Position numbers and translations under genes: made by a program. Below the pieces are notes generated by a model that was not told the DNA's origin, made no database searches, and was given only the letters and a program-made list of their open reading frames with translations. Shown piece after piece: positions 18,487 to 27,443 of a stretch of DNA of 64,000 nt (position 1 is its first letter; each line of letters starts with the position of its first letter). The stretch comes from JAJDXW01 sp965243335 (GTDB lineage: Bacteria; Pseudomonadota; Gammaproteobacteria; HK1). The DNA lies in the NCBI GenBank assembly GCA_965243335.1, contig OZ251545.1, positions 4,588,001-4,652,000 on the forward strand, given 5' to 3'.

Positions 18487-19392
18487 TCACCCGCCCCGGA
18501 AGGTCCTCGCCGGAGGCGGCGCGGACGGGGCGGGCGGCGGCGGGGCGGCGACGAGGGCCACCCCGACCGCCGTCAGGGCCATGCCGGCGAGGGTGAGGGG
18601 GGCAAGGGTCTCCCCGAACGCGGCCCACGCCATGAGGGCGGTGACCGGCGGGACGAGGTAGAGCAGGCTCGCGACCCGTGACGCGTCCCCGCGCCGGAGC
18701 AGGCGGTAGAGGAGCAGGGTCGCGGCGATCGAGAGCACGAGCACGGACCAGCCGAGGACCGCGAAGATCCGCGGGGTCCACTCGACGGGGCGGTCGTCGA
18801 TCCACCACGCGAGCACGAGGCAGGCCGCGCCCGCGAACGCGAGCTGGACCGCGCTTCCGGTCACGAGGTCGATGTGCGCGCACCGGCGCTTCTGGTAGAG
18901 CACGCCGAGGGTCATGCCGACGACCCCGGCCACGACCACCGCGAGGCCGGTCGGGTCCCCGACGCCCGCGAGCTTGTGGTGGATGACGAGGGTCACCCCG
19001 AGGAAGCCGAGCGCGAGCCCCGCGGCCCCCCGCCGGTCGATCCGCTCCCCGATGAGGCCGATGGCGAGCGCGGCGGTGAGCAGGGGCTGGGCGCCCATCA
19101 CGAGCGCCGCGACCCCCGCCTCGACCCCGAGGTCGAGCGCGACCCAGACCCCGCCGAGCCCGATCCCGTGGACGAGCAGGCCGACCACCGCGAGATGCCC
19201 GTAATCGACGGCGCGGGTCGCCCAGGGGGCGCGGACCAGGAGCGCAGCCGCCGCGAGCAGGACCGCCGCCGCGCCGAACCGCCAGGCGAGGAACCGGACC
19301 GGGCCCGCGTCCGGCATCGTGAGCCGGACCACCACGTATCCGGTGGACCAGAGGATCACGAACAGTCCGGGAACCAGGGCCCGGGGGATCAT
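18487..19392 (-). CDS. EamA/DMT-family transporter
   Basis: A 301-residue membrane protein with about ten hydrophobic segments in two EamA halves. The first half opens MIPRALVPGLFVILWSTGYV and the second ends in GETLAPLTLAGMALTAVGVAL. The C-terminal tail is Pro/Ala-rich. Members export amino acids or other metabolites across the inner membrane; no substrate can be assigned. The ATG at 19392 gives the typical N-terminus, although the frame is open further upstream. Divergent from the PLP enzyme gene at 19789. Confidence 0.9.
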   Translation of the reverse strand: MIPRALVPGLFVILWSTGYVVVRLTMPDAGPVRFLAWRFGAAAVLLAAAALLVRAPWATRAVDYGHLAVVGLLVHGIGLGGVWVALDLGVEAGVAALVMGAQPLLTAALAIGLIGERIDRRGAAGLALGFLGVTLVIHHKLAGVGDPTGLAVVVAGVVGMTLGVLYQKRRCAHIDLVTGSAVQLAFAGAACLVLAWWIDDRPVEWTPRIFAVLGWSVLVLSIAATLLLYRLLRRGDASRVASLLYLVPPVTALMAWAAFGETLAPLTLAGMALTAVGVALVAAPPPPAPSAPPPARTFRGG

Positions 19393-19788
19393 CGCCGCCC
19401 TCGCGACGCACGCCGGAAGGAGGCCCGGGCGAACCCCGGTACGGGCTCCCTCCCGCGCGAGGGGCCATCGGGAAGGGTCGGCAGAGCCCTGCGGCAGACG
19501 GCCGCCGCGCCTCCCGCGCCGTGGATCAGCGGACGCCCCGGGGGAAGCGGGCGAGAGGCGCCGCCGGAGGCAGGCGATCGAAGCCGGACGGTCTCGCCGC
19601 GCCTCTCGACGTCGGGGTGGGCATCTCGTCAAGCCTCCTCGCCGCTCGGGCCGCCGCGCAGGGCCGGGCGCCTCACGCCGCCCCAAGCGCACCCGTTCCG
19701 CGCCGGGCGCCCGCTCGCCGCCGCGTGGCAGGGCCGGCGGCGGGGCGGTATCTTATGGCATGAGCCGCCGGACCATCCCGTCGACCCC
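19393..19788. other. Gap of about 400 bases, no gene seen
   Basis: GC-rich space between divergent genes. Open frames here are Arg-rich and unlike any family. The sequence GGTATCTTATGGCAT at about 19747 is the least GC-rich part and could hold a promoter for the downstream PLP enzyme, but no good box pair is visible. Confidence 0.45.
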
Positions 19789-20925
19789 ATGAGCGAGAAC
19801 GACCAGTCCCTCGACACCCTGCTCGCCCAGGGCGGACACTTCATCGACCCGGAGACCGGGGCCATCGTGCCTCCGATCCATCCGGCGACGACCTATGCGC
19901 GCGACCACCGCTACGAGCTGCCCGGATTCTCCTACGGGCGCAACGCCAACCCGACCGGCGCGCGGGTGGAGTCGGTCCTCGCGCGGCTCGAAGGGGCGGC
20001 CGAAGCGCTCGTCTTCGCGTCGGGGATGGCGGGCATCGCCGCGTTCTTCGAGACGGTGCGTTCCGGGGAGCGGGTCGTCGCGCCGCGGGTGATGTACCAC
20101 GGGGCCGCGGACTGGCTCCGCCGCCTCGCCGAGCGACGCGAGGTCGAGGCCGCCTTCTTCGATGCGGGCGAGCCGGGCGCGCTCGAGGCCGCGGTGGCGG
20201 CGGGCGAGACGTCGGTGGTCTGGATCGAGCCCTCGGTGAACCCGACCTGGGACGTGATCGACGTCCGCGCCGCCGCCGCCGCCGCGCACCGGGCGGGGGC
20301 GGTCCTCGCGGTCGACGCCACCGTGACCCCGGCGGTGACCCTGCGGGCGCTCGACCTCGGGGCCGACGTGGTCTTCCACTCTGGGACCAAGTACCTCGCC
20401 GGGCACAGCGACGTGCTGGCGGGGGTGCTCGCGGCGCGCGCCGCCGACGAGCGCTGGGAGGAAGTGAAGCTCGCCCGCGCCCAGACCGGCGGGGTGCTCG
20501 GGGCGTTCGAGTCGTGGCTGCTGCTCCGCGGGATGCGCACCCTGCACGTGCGCTACGAACGCCAGGCGGCGAACGCCCTCGCGATCGCCCGCCACTTCGA
20601 GCGCCATCCGGGGGTCGAGGCGGTGCTCTACCCCGGGCTCGAATCCCATCCCGGCCACGCGATCGCGAGGCGGCAGATGACGGGAGGGTTCGGGGCGATG
20701 CTCTCGCTGCTCGTGCCGAGCGGCGCGGAAGGCGCGAAGCGGGCCGCGACCCGCACCCGGCTCTTCGTGCCCGCGACCTCGCTCGGCGGGGTCGAGAGCC
20801 TCATCGAGCACCGCGCGTCCGTGGAAGGGCCGCACAGCGCCGTGCCCGCGAACCTGCTTCGCCTGTCCGTCGGCATCGAGCGCGCGGACGAGCTGATCGC
20901 GGACCTCGAGCAGGCGCTCGGCTGA
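19789..20925 (+). CDS. Cys/Met metabolism PLP-dependent enzyme (cystathionine gamma-lyase/synthase-like)
   Basis: A 378-residue fold-type I PLP enzyme. PPIHPATTYARD, FSYGRNANPT, VFASGMAGI and the PLP lysine in FHSGTKYLAGHSDV (Lys201) are all in the family order. The C-terminal GGVESLIEHRASVEGP is also standard. Such enzymes do gamma- or beta-elimination or replacement on sulfur amino acids. The exact reaction (cystathionine gamma-synthase, gamma-lyase, methionine gamma-lyase) cannot be settled. ATG 19789 is in frame; the ATG at 19758 is in another frame. Confidence 0.92.
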   Translation: MSENDQSLDTLLAQGGHFIDPETGAIVPPIHPATTYARDHRYELPGFSYGRNANPTGARVESVLARLEGAAEALVFASGMAGIAAFFETVRSGERVVAPRVMYHGAADWLRRLAERREVEAAFFDAGEPGALEAAVAAGETSVVWIEPSVNPTWDVIDVRAAAAAAHRAGAVLAVDATVTPAVTLRALDLGADVVFHSGTKYLAGHSDVLAGVLAARAADERWEEVKLARAQTGGVLGAFESWLLLRGMRTLHVRYERQAANALAIARHFERHPGVEAVLYPGLESHPGHAIARRQMTGGFGAMLSLLVPSGAEGAKRAATRTRLFVPATSLGGVESLIEHRASVEGPHSAVPANLLRLSVGIERADELIADLEQALG

Positions 20926-21049
20926 AGGCGCCGGCCTTCAGCCGTTTCACGGCCATGCGCCGGGCTCGCCCTGTGCTACGCTCGCGCCGTTCGGCGCATC
21001 GGCGGGCGCGTCAGGGGCGTCCGCGCTGGTGTAGCGGGGGGTGGACACC

Positions 21050-21709
21050 ATGAGTTCCGATTTCGAGACAGGTTCGTATCTCCTCCATGGCGCGCGGGGC
21101 TCGGGGTCGTGCGCGGTGGAGTGCGCGCTCGCCGAGGTCGGGGCCGGGTACGAGCTTCGCGAGGTCTCCCTCCGGGAGGACGAGCAACGGGGGGCCGCCT
21201 ACGAGGAGGTCAACCCCCAGCGCAAGGTCCCCGCCCTCGTCATCGACGGGGGGCCGGTCCTCACCGAGTCGGCGGCGATCCTCCTGACCCTCGACGAGCG
21301 CCACCCGGAGGCGGGCCTGCTCCCGCCCCGGGGGACCGCGCGGCGCGCCCAGGCCCTTCGCTGGCTCCTCTTCGCGGCGACCGAGATCTACCCGGTGGTC
21401 GAGATCAACGACTACCCCGAGCGCTTCGCTCCCGACCCGGCCGAGGCGGAGGCGATGCGCGAGCGGGCACGGGAGGTCTGGCGCACGAGGTGGCTCGTGG
21501 TGGAGGCGCACGTCGCCGGGGATCCGTTCCTCTCGCCCGACGGGTTCTCCCTCGTCGACGTCTATCTCGCGGTCGTCAGCCGCTGGGCGCAGCAGGACGA
21601 CTGGCGGCCGGTCCACCTGCCGAAGGTCGAGCGGCTGGCCGCGGCGGTCGCGGCCCGCCCCGCCATCGCCCCGGTGTGGGCGCGGCACTTCGTCCGGCGC
21701 GCTGCCTGA
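21050..21709 (+). CDS. Glutathione S-transferase family protein
   Basis: A 219-residue protein with an N-terminal thioredoxin-like domain (SYLLHGARGSGSCAVECALAE, then the cis-Pro block NPQRKVPALVIDGGPVLTESAAI) and an all-helical C-terminal domain. The Glu-Ser pair in LTESAAI is the glutathione gamma-glutamyl binding site. Ser residues near positions 15-20 could serve as the catalytic residue. ATG 21050 follows GCGGGGGGTGG; a GTG nine bases upstream is in frame. Substrate unknown. Confidence 0.9.
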   Translation: MSSDFETGSYLLHGARGSGSCAVECALAEVGAGYELREVSLREDEQRGAAYEEVNPQRKVPALVIDGGPVLTESAAILLTLDERHPEAGLLPPRGTARRAQALRWLLFAATEIYPVVEINDYPERFAPDPAEAEAMRERAREVWRTRWLVVEAHVAGDPFLSPDGFSLVDVYLAVVSRWAQQDDWRPVHLPKVERLAAAVAARPAIAPVWARHFVRRAA

Positions 21710-21942
21710 AGGCGTCCGGTCTTCGCACCAGCCCTCTCGCCGGCCCGATCGGCATCCCCGTAAACCGCTCCGGGATTCCCGGGGCGGCTCGATGAGTGCG
21801 CCGGGTCATGGCGGCGCCGACCGCGAAGGGGATGGTCGCGCCGCCGTGCCGTGGAGCTGGTCGAGGACCGGTAGAGCATCCCGTCGGCGCCGCTGATCCC
21901 GGCCCTTCCGTGGGTCGCGATGATTCCCGGTCGAGGGATCCG

Positions 21943-22464
21943 TCAGGCGGGCGCGGCCCGGGACGCCCGCCGGAGGTCGGCGAGCACGATGCGGTCGGTG
22001 GGGAAGGCGATGGCCTCGGGCAGGTCGTCGAGGGCGAAGTACCGCACCCGGTCGAGGTCGTCGGCAGCCCTCGGCTCGCCGCCCGCCGCCGCCCGGCCCC
22101 GGAACCAGACCCCGACCGTGTGCATCGCCGGGTTGTGGAAGTTCGAATGCACGGCGAAGACCTCGCCGAGCACGACCTCGAGGCCCGTCTCCTCCCGGAA
22201 TTCGCGCCGCGCCGCCTCGCGCACGTCCTCGTCGTACTCGACGTAGCCGCAGGGGATGCACCACGCGCCGCGCAAGGCCCCCCGCGAACGCCGCCCGAGG
22301 AGCACGCGGCCCCGGTCGTCGAGCAGGATCACCGCGACCCCGACCGCGGGGTTCTGCCAGAAGACGAACGAGCAGTCCGGGCAGACGAGCCGGTCGAGGC
22401 CGTGGATCGCGCGCCGCCCGAGCCCCGCTCCGCACTTCGGGCAGAACGAGAACTCGCGCGGCAT
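21943..22464 (-). CDS. Nudix hydrolase with N-terminal zinc ribbon (NudC/ADP-ribose pyrophosphatase-like)
   Basis: A 173-residue protein. Two Cys pairs, CPKC and CPDC, form a zinc ribbon at residues about 8-35. The Nudix box is complete (GYVEYDEDVREAARREFREE then TGLEV). It hydrolyses nucleoside diphosphates linked to another moiety. The start codon overlaps the stop of the upstream SDR gene by one base (TGATG at 22466-22462), which suggests translational coupling. Confidence 0.92.
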   Translation of the reverse strand: MPREFSFCPKCGAGLGRRAIHGLDRLVCPDCSFVFWQNPAVGVAVILLDDRGRVLLGRRSRGALRGAWCIPCGYVEYDEDVREAARREFREETGLEVVLGEVFAVHSNFHNPAMHTVGVWFRGRAAAGGEPRAADDLDRVRYFALDDLPEAIAFPTDRIVLADLRRASRAAPA

Positions 22465-23219
22465 CAGCCGGAGGCCGAGAAGCCGCCGTCGACCGTGATC
22501 ACCGCCCCGGTGACGAAGTCCGAGGCCCGGCTCGCGAGGAACACCGCGATGCCCTGGAACTCGTCGACGTCCCCCCAGCGCCCGGCCGGGGTGCGGGCGA
22601 GCACGCGCTCGTACAGCTCCGGGACCTGCTCGCGCGCGCGCCGGGTGAGGTCGGTGTCGATCCACCCGGGCAGGAAGCAGTTCACCTGGATGCCGTCCGC
22701 CGCCCAGGCGGTGGCGAGGGACTTCGTGAGCTGGACCATCCCCCCCTTGCTCGCCGCGTAGGCGGGCGACCAGGGGGTCGCGAACAGCGACATCATCGAG
22801 CCGTTGTTGAGGATCTTGCCGCCCCCGGCCGCCCGCATGTGCGGGTGGCAGGCCTGGCTGCACAGGAACGCGCTCGTCAGGTTGGTGTCGAGCACCATGC
22901 GCCATTCGGACTCGTCGAGCTCCTCGGGGCGCTTCCGCACGTTGGTGCCGGCGTTGTTGACGAGGATGTCGATGCGGCCCGCGCGCTCCGCCGTCTCCGC
23001 GACCATCGCCCGGACGTCGGAGGCTTGGGTCACGTCCGCCTCGATCGCGAACGCGCGTTCGCCGAGGCCCGCCGCCGCCGCGCGGGACTTCTCCCGGTCG
23101 CGTCCGACCACCGCGACGGCGGCCCCCGCCCGGGCGAGCCCGCGCGCCATGCCGAGCCCGATGCCGCCGTTGCCGCCGGTCACGATCGCGACCCGCCCGG
23201 AGAGATCGAACAGGTCCAT
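22464..23219 (-). CDS. SDR-family oxidoreductase
   Basis: A 251-residue classical SDR. AIVTGGNGGIGLGMA binds the cofactor, LVNNAGTNV is present, and the catalytic residues are Ser in NNGSMMS with Tyr and Lys in YAASKGG. The ending VITVDGGFSASG is typical. ATG 23219 has a good ribosome site (GGGAGGCGG). It is the first gene of a two-gene unit with the Nudix hydrolase. Gluconate 5-dehydrogenase-like members look similar but the substrate is not determinable. Confidence 0.93.
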   Translation of the reverse strand: MDLFDLSGRVAIVTGGNGGIGLGMARGLARAGAAVAVVGRDREKSRAAAAGLGERAFAIEADVTQASDVRAMVAETAERAGRIDILVNNAGTNVRKRPEELDESEWRMVLDTNLTSAFLCSQACHPHMRAAGGGKILNNGSMMSLFATPWSPAYAASKGGMVQLTKSLATAWAADGIQVNCFLPGWIDTDLTRRAREQVPELYERVLARTPAGRWGDVDEFQGIAVFLASRASDFVTGAVITVDGGFSASG

Positions 23220-23367
23220 CGCCGCCTCCCGTGATCGTGGAATGGCCGTCAAGGGTAACCCATGCCTCTGCGCCTCACCGACGGTCGCGGCCGGGCGGGC
23301 GTGGTTGGTATACTCGTTCGCGCCGGCCGTCCGGGAAGGCGGCCCGAAGGGATGCGGAGAGATTCGG

Positions 23368-23556
23368 ATGAACCTCAGCAACGAATTGATCGCGATCGCG
23401 ATCGTCGGGGTAGGGCTCGCCGGCTTCGTGTGGAACCTGTCGCGTGACGTGCGGCGGGTCGAGGTCGAGCTTCGCGAGCGCATGGCGCGGGTCGAAGGGC
23501 TGCTGGAAGGGTTGCGCGACTCGGTGGCCGGCCGGGGCAAGGAAGCAGCCCGGTGA
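23368..23556 (+). CDS. Small membrane-anchored coiled-coil protein
   Basis: A 62-residue protein. Residues about 6-24 (ELIAIAIVGVGLAGFVWNL) form one transmembrane helix, followed by a charged amphipathic helix (RRVEVELRERMARVEGLLEG) that probably coils. GGAGAGATTCGG before the ATG is a fair ribosome site. It ends 28 bases before the selenoprotein-type gene, so both may be cotranscribed. I do not recognise a named family. Confidence 0.65.
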   Translation: MNLSNELIAIAIVGVGLAGFVWNLSRDVRRVEVELRERMARVEGLLEGLRDSVAGRGKEAAR

Positions 23557-23584
23557 CCGGCCGCCTCCCATCCGGAGCCCGACC

Positions 23585-24586
23585 ATGACCGGCGGACCCC
23601 TCGCCGCCGATTCCGCCCCGGCTGCCGCCGGGCGGCCGGCGCGCGCGGCGGAGCCTGCGGAGCCCGCCGCGGGGGCGGGGCCGCCGATCCCCTACATGCA
23701 GCGCACCCGGGCGTACTATCTCGCCCTCGGATACGAGAACCCCTACCGCTGGGCGCACTTCCGGGACGCGCCGTTCACCCCGCTCCGCAGGCCGCTCGAG
23801 GAATCGACGGTCGCCCTCGTGACCACCGCCGCGCCCTGCCGGCCGGAGTTCGGGGACCAGGGCCCGGGCGCGCCGTACAACGGGGCGGCGAAGTTCTTCG
23901 AGGTCTACTCGGCGCCTGCCGGCCCGGAGGAGGCGCCGGACGTGCGGATCTCCCACTTGAGCTACGACCGCGCCCACACCACCGCCGAGGACCCGCGGAC
24001 CTGGTTCCCGCTCGCCCGCCTGCACGAGGCGGCCTCGGCCGGCCGGATCGGCCGGGCCGCGCCCCGCTTCCACGGCCTGCCGACGAACCGGAGCCAGCGC
24101 ACCACCCTCGACCAGGACTGCCCGGCCCTGCTCCGGCGCGTGCACGAGGACGAGGCGGACGCGGCCGTCCTGGTCGCCAACTGACCGGTGTGCCACCAGT
24201 CCGTGAGCCTGGCCGCCCGGCATCTCGAAGAGCACGGCGTCGCGACCGTGGTGCTCGGCTGCGCGCGGGACGTCGTCGAGCACTGCGGCGTGCCCCGCTT
24301 CCTGTTCAGCGACCTCCCGCTCGGCAACGCGGCGGGCCGCCCCTTCGACGAGGGTTCGCAGCGCATCGTGACCGGCCTCGCCCTCGACCTGCTCGAATCG
24401 GCGCGCGCGCCGCGCACCACCGTCCAGTCCCCCCTCGTATGGAGCGAGGACCCGGGGTGGAAGGCCGATTTCTGCGACGTGAGCCGCATCCCGCCCTCCG
24501 AGCGCGCCGCGCGGCGTTCCGCCTTCGAGGCCGAGAAGGCGCGGGCGCGGGTCGGAGCCGGGGCGGGCCGGGAGGCGCCGCGCTGA
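23585..24586 (+). CDS. GrdB/PrdB-like reductase family protein with in-frame TGA (predicted selenocysteine)
   Basis: Read through the TGA at 24182-24184 this is a 333-residue protein of the glycine/sarcosine/betaine/D-proline reductase selenoprotein B family. The N-terminal part has IPYMQRTRAYYLALGYENPY and the block DVRISHLSYDRAHT. The TGA is codon 200 and is followed at once, in the same frame, by PVCHQSVSLAARHLEEHGVA, the conserved continuation, which gives the redox motif U-P-V-C (Sec200, Cys203). Nothing is lost or shifted on either side. A candidate SECIS hairpin lies directly downstream. The alternative is a TGC-to-TGA nonsense mutation of a Cys form. In aerobic proteobacteria the role of this family is unknown. 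Confidence 0.82.
24185..24220 (+). promoter_or_regulatory. Candidate bacterial SECIS hairpin after the in-frame TGA
   Basis: CCAG at 24196-24199 pairs with CTGG at 24209-24212, enclosing the loop TCCGTGAGC, and CCGG at 24185-24188 can pair with CCGG at 24217-24220. The GT at 24203-24204 in the loop lies about 19 bases after the TGA, within the range known for bacterial SECIS elements, which need a G (often GU) in the apical loop. The fold was judged by eye only. Confidence 0.4.
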
Positions 24587-24681
24587 GGAACCCGCCGGGC
24601 GGCGGCGCGGGGTCTTCCGGGAATTCGTTCGCCGCGCTCTCCCGCCTTCGCCGCCCGCCCCGCCGCCGCCGCTGATCCGAC

Positions 24682-25152
24682 ATGCCCCGCAAGACCCTGT
24701 ACCTCGCCAATCCCTACGGGTTCTCGGCCCAGCAGCGGGAACGGCTGCTGCCGGAGTTCGTGGAGCGCCTCGAGGCGCTCGGGGCGGAGGTCTGGGAGCC
24801 CTTCGCGCGCAACAACCAGAGCGGCATGGACGAGCCCGGATGGGCGTGGCGGGTGGCCCAGGCCGATGCGCGCGACGTGCGCGAGGCGGACGGCATCTTC
24901 GCGATCGTCAACGGGACCCCGCCGGACGAGGGGGTCATGGTCGAGCTCGGGATCGCGATCGCCCTCGGGAAGGGGATCTTCCTGTTCCGGGACGACTTTC
25001 GCCGCTGCACGGACTCCGAGGACTATCCCCTCAACCTGATGCTGTTCGCCGGGCTTCCCGAGAAGGGCTGGCGCGACCACTACTACACCCGGGCGGACGA
25101 GCTCGGCGACCCCGCGAAGGCCCTCGTCCGCTGGCTCGCGGAGGAGAGTTGA
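24682..25152 (+). CDS. Nucleoside 2-deoxyribosyltransferase-like protein
   Basis: A 156-residue protein matching the nucleoside 2-deoxyribosyltransferase fold (PF05014). KTLYLANPYGFS is the opening strand and loop, DVREADGIFAIVNG the middle, and PPDEGVMVELGIAIALGKGIF contains the expected catalytic Glu. These enzymes swap bases on deoxyribosides or hydrolyse modified nucleotides; some act in nucleotide salvage or sanitation. It follows the selenoprotein-type gene by 95 bases on the same strand. Confidence 0.88.
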   Translation: MPRKTLYLANPYGFSAQQRERLLPEFVERLEALGAEVWEPFARNNQSGMDEPGWAWRVAQADARDVREADGIFAIVNGTPPDEGVMVELGIAIALGKGIFLFRDDFRRCTDSEDYPLNLMLFAGLPEKGWRDHYYTRADELGDPAKALVRWLAEES

Positions 25153-25357
25153 GGGGCCTTCCGCCGCGGCGGCGAAGGCAGGGCGCACGCCCCCCGGCGG
25201 CCGGCGGCGAAGGATCGGGGCCAGGGGCCGGTCGTCCCGGCCGCCGCGCATCCGCGCGGGGAGCGTGCCTGCCGGGGTTGCGGCGGAGAGCGGCCGGCGG
25301 CGCCCGACCCCGTCGATGGGACCGCGGACGGCCGACCGCCACCGCCTTGCTCCCGGC

Positions 25358-26353
25358 GTGACCGCGCTCTCCGTCCTCGACCTCTCGCCGATCACCGAGG
25401 GCGGCAGCCCCGCCCGATCCCTGCGCAACAGCCTCGACCTCGCGCGCCGCGCGGAGGGGCTCGGGTATCGCCGGTACTGGGTGGCCGAGCACCACAACAT
25501 TCCCGGGATCGCGAGCGCGGCGACCGCCGTGGTCATCGGCCACGTCGCGGGCGGGACCTCCACCATCCGGGTGGGCGCGGGCGGGATCATGCTTCCGAAC
25601 CACGCGCCGCTGGTCATCGCCGAGCAGTTCGGCACCCTCGACGCGCTCTATCCGGGGCGCATCGACCTCGGCCTCGGGCGCGCCCCCGGCACGGACCAGC
25701 GGACCGCGTTCGCCCTTCGCCGGAGCCTGCACGGGGACCCGGACGACTTCCCGCGGGACGTGGTCGAGCTTCAGGGCTATCTCGGGGAGCCGCGCGAGGA
25801 AGAGCCCGTCCAGGCCATTCCGGGCCGGGGCCAGGACGTCCCCGTCTGGATCCTCGGTTCGAGCCTCTACGGCGCGCAGCTCGCCGCCCTCCTGGGGCTG
25901 CCCTACGCCTTCGCATCGCACTTCGCGCCGGCCGCCCTCCTGGACGCCCTCGACACGTACCGCCGCTCGTTCCGGCCCTCCGGGCAGCTCTCGAAGCCCT
26001 ACGCCATGGCCGGGTTCAACGTGTTCGCGGCGGAGACCGACGAGGAGGCCCGCCGGCTTCGGACGTCCGCCCGGAAGTCCACGCTGTGGCTCCGGCGGGG
26101 CCGGCCCCGCCCCTTGCCGCCGCCGGACGAGGCGTTCGAGGACGGCCTCGCCCCGCACGAGCGGCGGATGCTGGACGAGCAGGGCGCGTGCTCGGCGGTG
26201 GGCTCCCCCGCCGCGGTGCTCCGCCAGATGGAGGAGTTCGTGGACCGGACCGGGGTGGACGAGCTGATGATCGCGTCGCAGATCTTCGACCATGAAGCGC
26301 GCGTCCGCTCCTTCGAGATCGCGATGGACGTCTGGACGAGGGGCGGCCGCTGA
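25358..26353 (+). CDS. LLM-class flavin-dependent oxidoreductase (luciferase-like)
   Basis: About 331 residues. LSVLDLSPITEGGSPARSLRNS and YWVAEHHNIPGIASAA are the signature of the group of bacterial luciferase-like monooxygenases related to YhbW. GAGGIMLPNHAPLVIAEQFGTL and YPGRIDLGLGRAPGTD follow as expected. It would use reduced FMN; substrate unknown. The start is uncertain: GTG 25358 gives the usual MTALSVLDLSP-type start, while ATG 25316 and GTG 25265 are in frame upstream. Confidence 0.88.
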   Translation: MTALSVLDLSPITEGGSPARSLRNSLDLARRAEGLGYRRYWVAEHHNIPGIASAATAVVIGHVAGGTSTIRVGAGGIMLPNHAPLVIAEQFGTLDALYPGRIDLGLGRAPGTDQRTAFALRRSLHGDPDDFPRDVVELQGYLGEPREEEPVQAIPGRGQDVPVWILGSSLYGAQLAALLGLPYAFASHFAPAALLDALDTYRRSFRPSGQLSKPYAMAGFNVFAAETDEEARRLRTSARKSTLWLRRGRPRPLPPPDEAFEDGLAPHERRMLDEQGACSAVGSPAAVLRQMEEFVDRTGVDELMIASQIFDHEARVRSFEIAMDVWTRGGR

Positions 26354-26560
26354 CGCGGCCGCCTGGCGATTGCGCGCAGCGCAACCGCGGGCGCCCCGGC
26401 CAGCGCTGCGGGGCGGAGGCGGAACCGCCCGAGCCGACCCGGTGACGAGCCATCCCACGGTCGCGAATGAAACATCCCGGTACTCGTCGCATGAGGGCGG
26501 GCGCGCCGGGTGTGAGGCCGGCCGGTCGGCGGGGAGGCCGCACCCGGATCCAGGCGCGGA

Positions 26561-27202
26561 TCAGGGGCGCCAGTCGAAGAAATTCCTGAGCAGGCGAAGG
26601 CCCGGCCGCTGGCTCTTCTCCGGGTGGAACTGGACCGCGAACAAGCTCCCGACGGCAAGGGCGGCGGCGAACCGGACCGCGTAGCTCGTGCGGCCGGCGA
26701 CGAGCGCCGGGTCGTCCGGCTCCACGTAGTAGCTGTGGACGAAGTAGAACCGCTCGCCGTCGTCGATGCCGCGCCAGAGCGGGTGCGGCGGCGACGCCTG
26801 CCGGACCTGGTTCCAGCCCATGTGGGGGACCTTGAGACGCCTTCCGGTCGCGGGGTCGCGAGGCGGGAAGCGGGTCACCCGCCCCCGGAACGCCGCGAGC
26901 GCCCGCGTGCCGCCATCCTCCTCGCTCTCCTCCATCAGCGCCTGGAAGCCGATGCAGATGCCGAGGAACGGCTTCTCCCGGATGGCGGCGCGCACGCACG
27001 GTTCGAGGCGATGGGCGGCGAGCTGGGCCATGCAGTCCCCGATCGCGCCCTGGCCGGGGAAGATGACCCGGTCCGCCGCAGCGACCCGCTCCGGTTCGGC
27101 GGTGACGAACACTTCGACCGCGCCGCCGCCCGCGTACCGGACGGCCTTCTCCACGGAACGAAGGTTCCCCATTCCGAAATCGATGATCGCGACCTGTTGC
27201 AC
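26561..27202 (-). CDS. hisH: Imidazole glycerol phosphate synthase glutaminase subunit HisH
   Basis: A 213-residue class I glutamine amidotransferase. The nucleophile Cys is in FLGICIGFQ and the His-Glu of the triad is in VQFHPEKSQ near the C-terminus. MGNLRSVEKA and FPGQGAIGDCM are standard HisH blocks. It supplies ammonia to HisF in histidine biosynthesis. It is downstream of hisB on the same strand with a 241-base gap; hisA and hisF are not next to it in this window. Confidence 0.95.
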   Translation of the reverse strand: MQQVAIIDFGMGNLRSVEKAVRYAGGGAVEVFVTAEPERVAAADRVIFPGQGAIGDCMAQLAAHRLEPCVRAAIREKPFLGICIGFQALMEESEEDGGTRALAAFRGRVTRFPPRDPATGRRLKVPHMGWNQVRQASPPHPLWRGIDDGERFYFVHSYYVEPDDPALVAGRTSYAVRFAAALAVGSLFAVQFHPEKSQRPGLRLLRNFFDWRP

Positions 27203-27443
27203 GATGGGCGCTCCGATGGCGGCGGCCGGACGTCAGACGAAAGGCGGCGACCGTCGGGCCCGTGCCCTGCCCCTCCCGCGAAGCCGCAGCGATTCGCGGT
27301 CGGGCCCGCCCGGCCGCATCAAGGCCCCGTTCCCACTTTCCTTCGCGCGACGGGGACCACCCCGGCATCCCGGCGGACCGGGTTGGGCCGATCCCGGTCC
27401 GGGAGAGGCCGGAATCGCCCCCGGCCGGGCCGGGGTCCGCGGC

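Noticed and set aside
24188..24586. Separate gene starting at GTG 24188 after the TGA
   Set aside because: It would begin inside a conserved motif without a ribosome site, and the frame is continuous with the upstream part of the same family.
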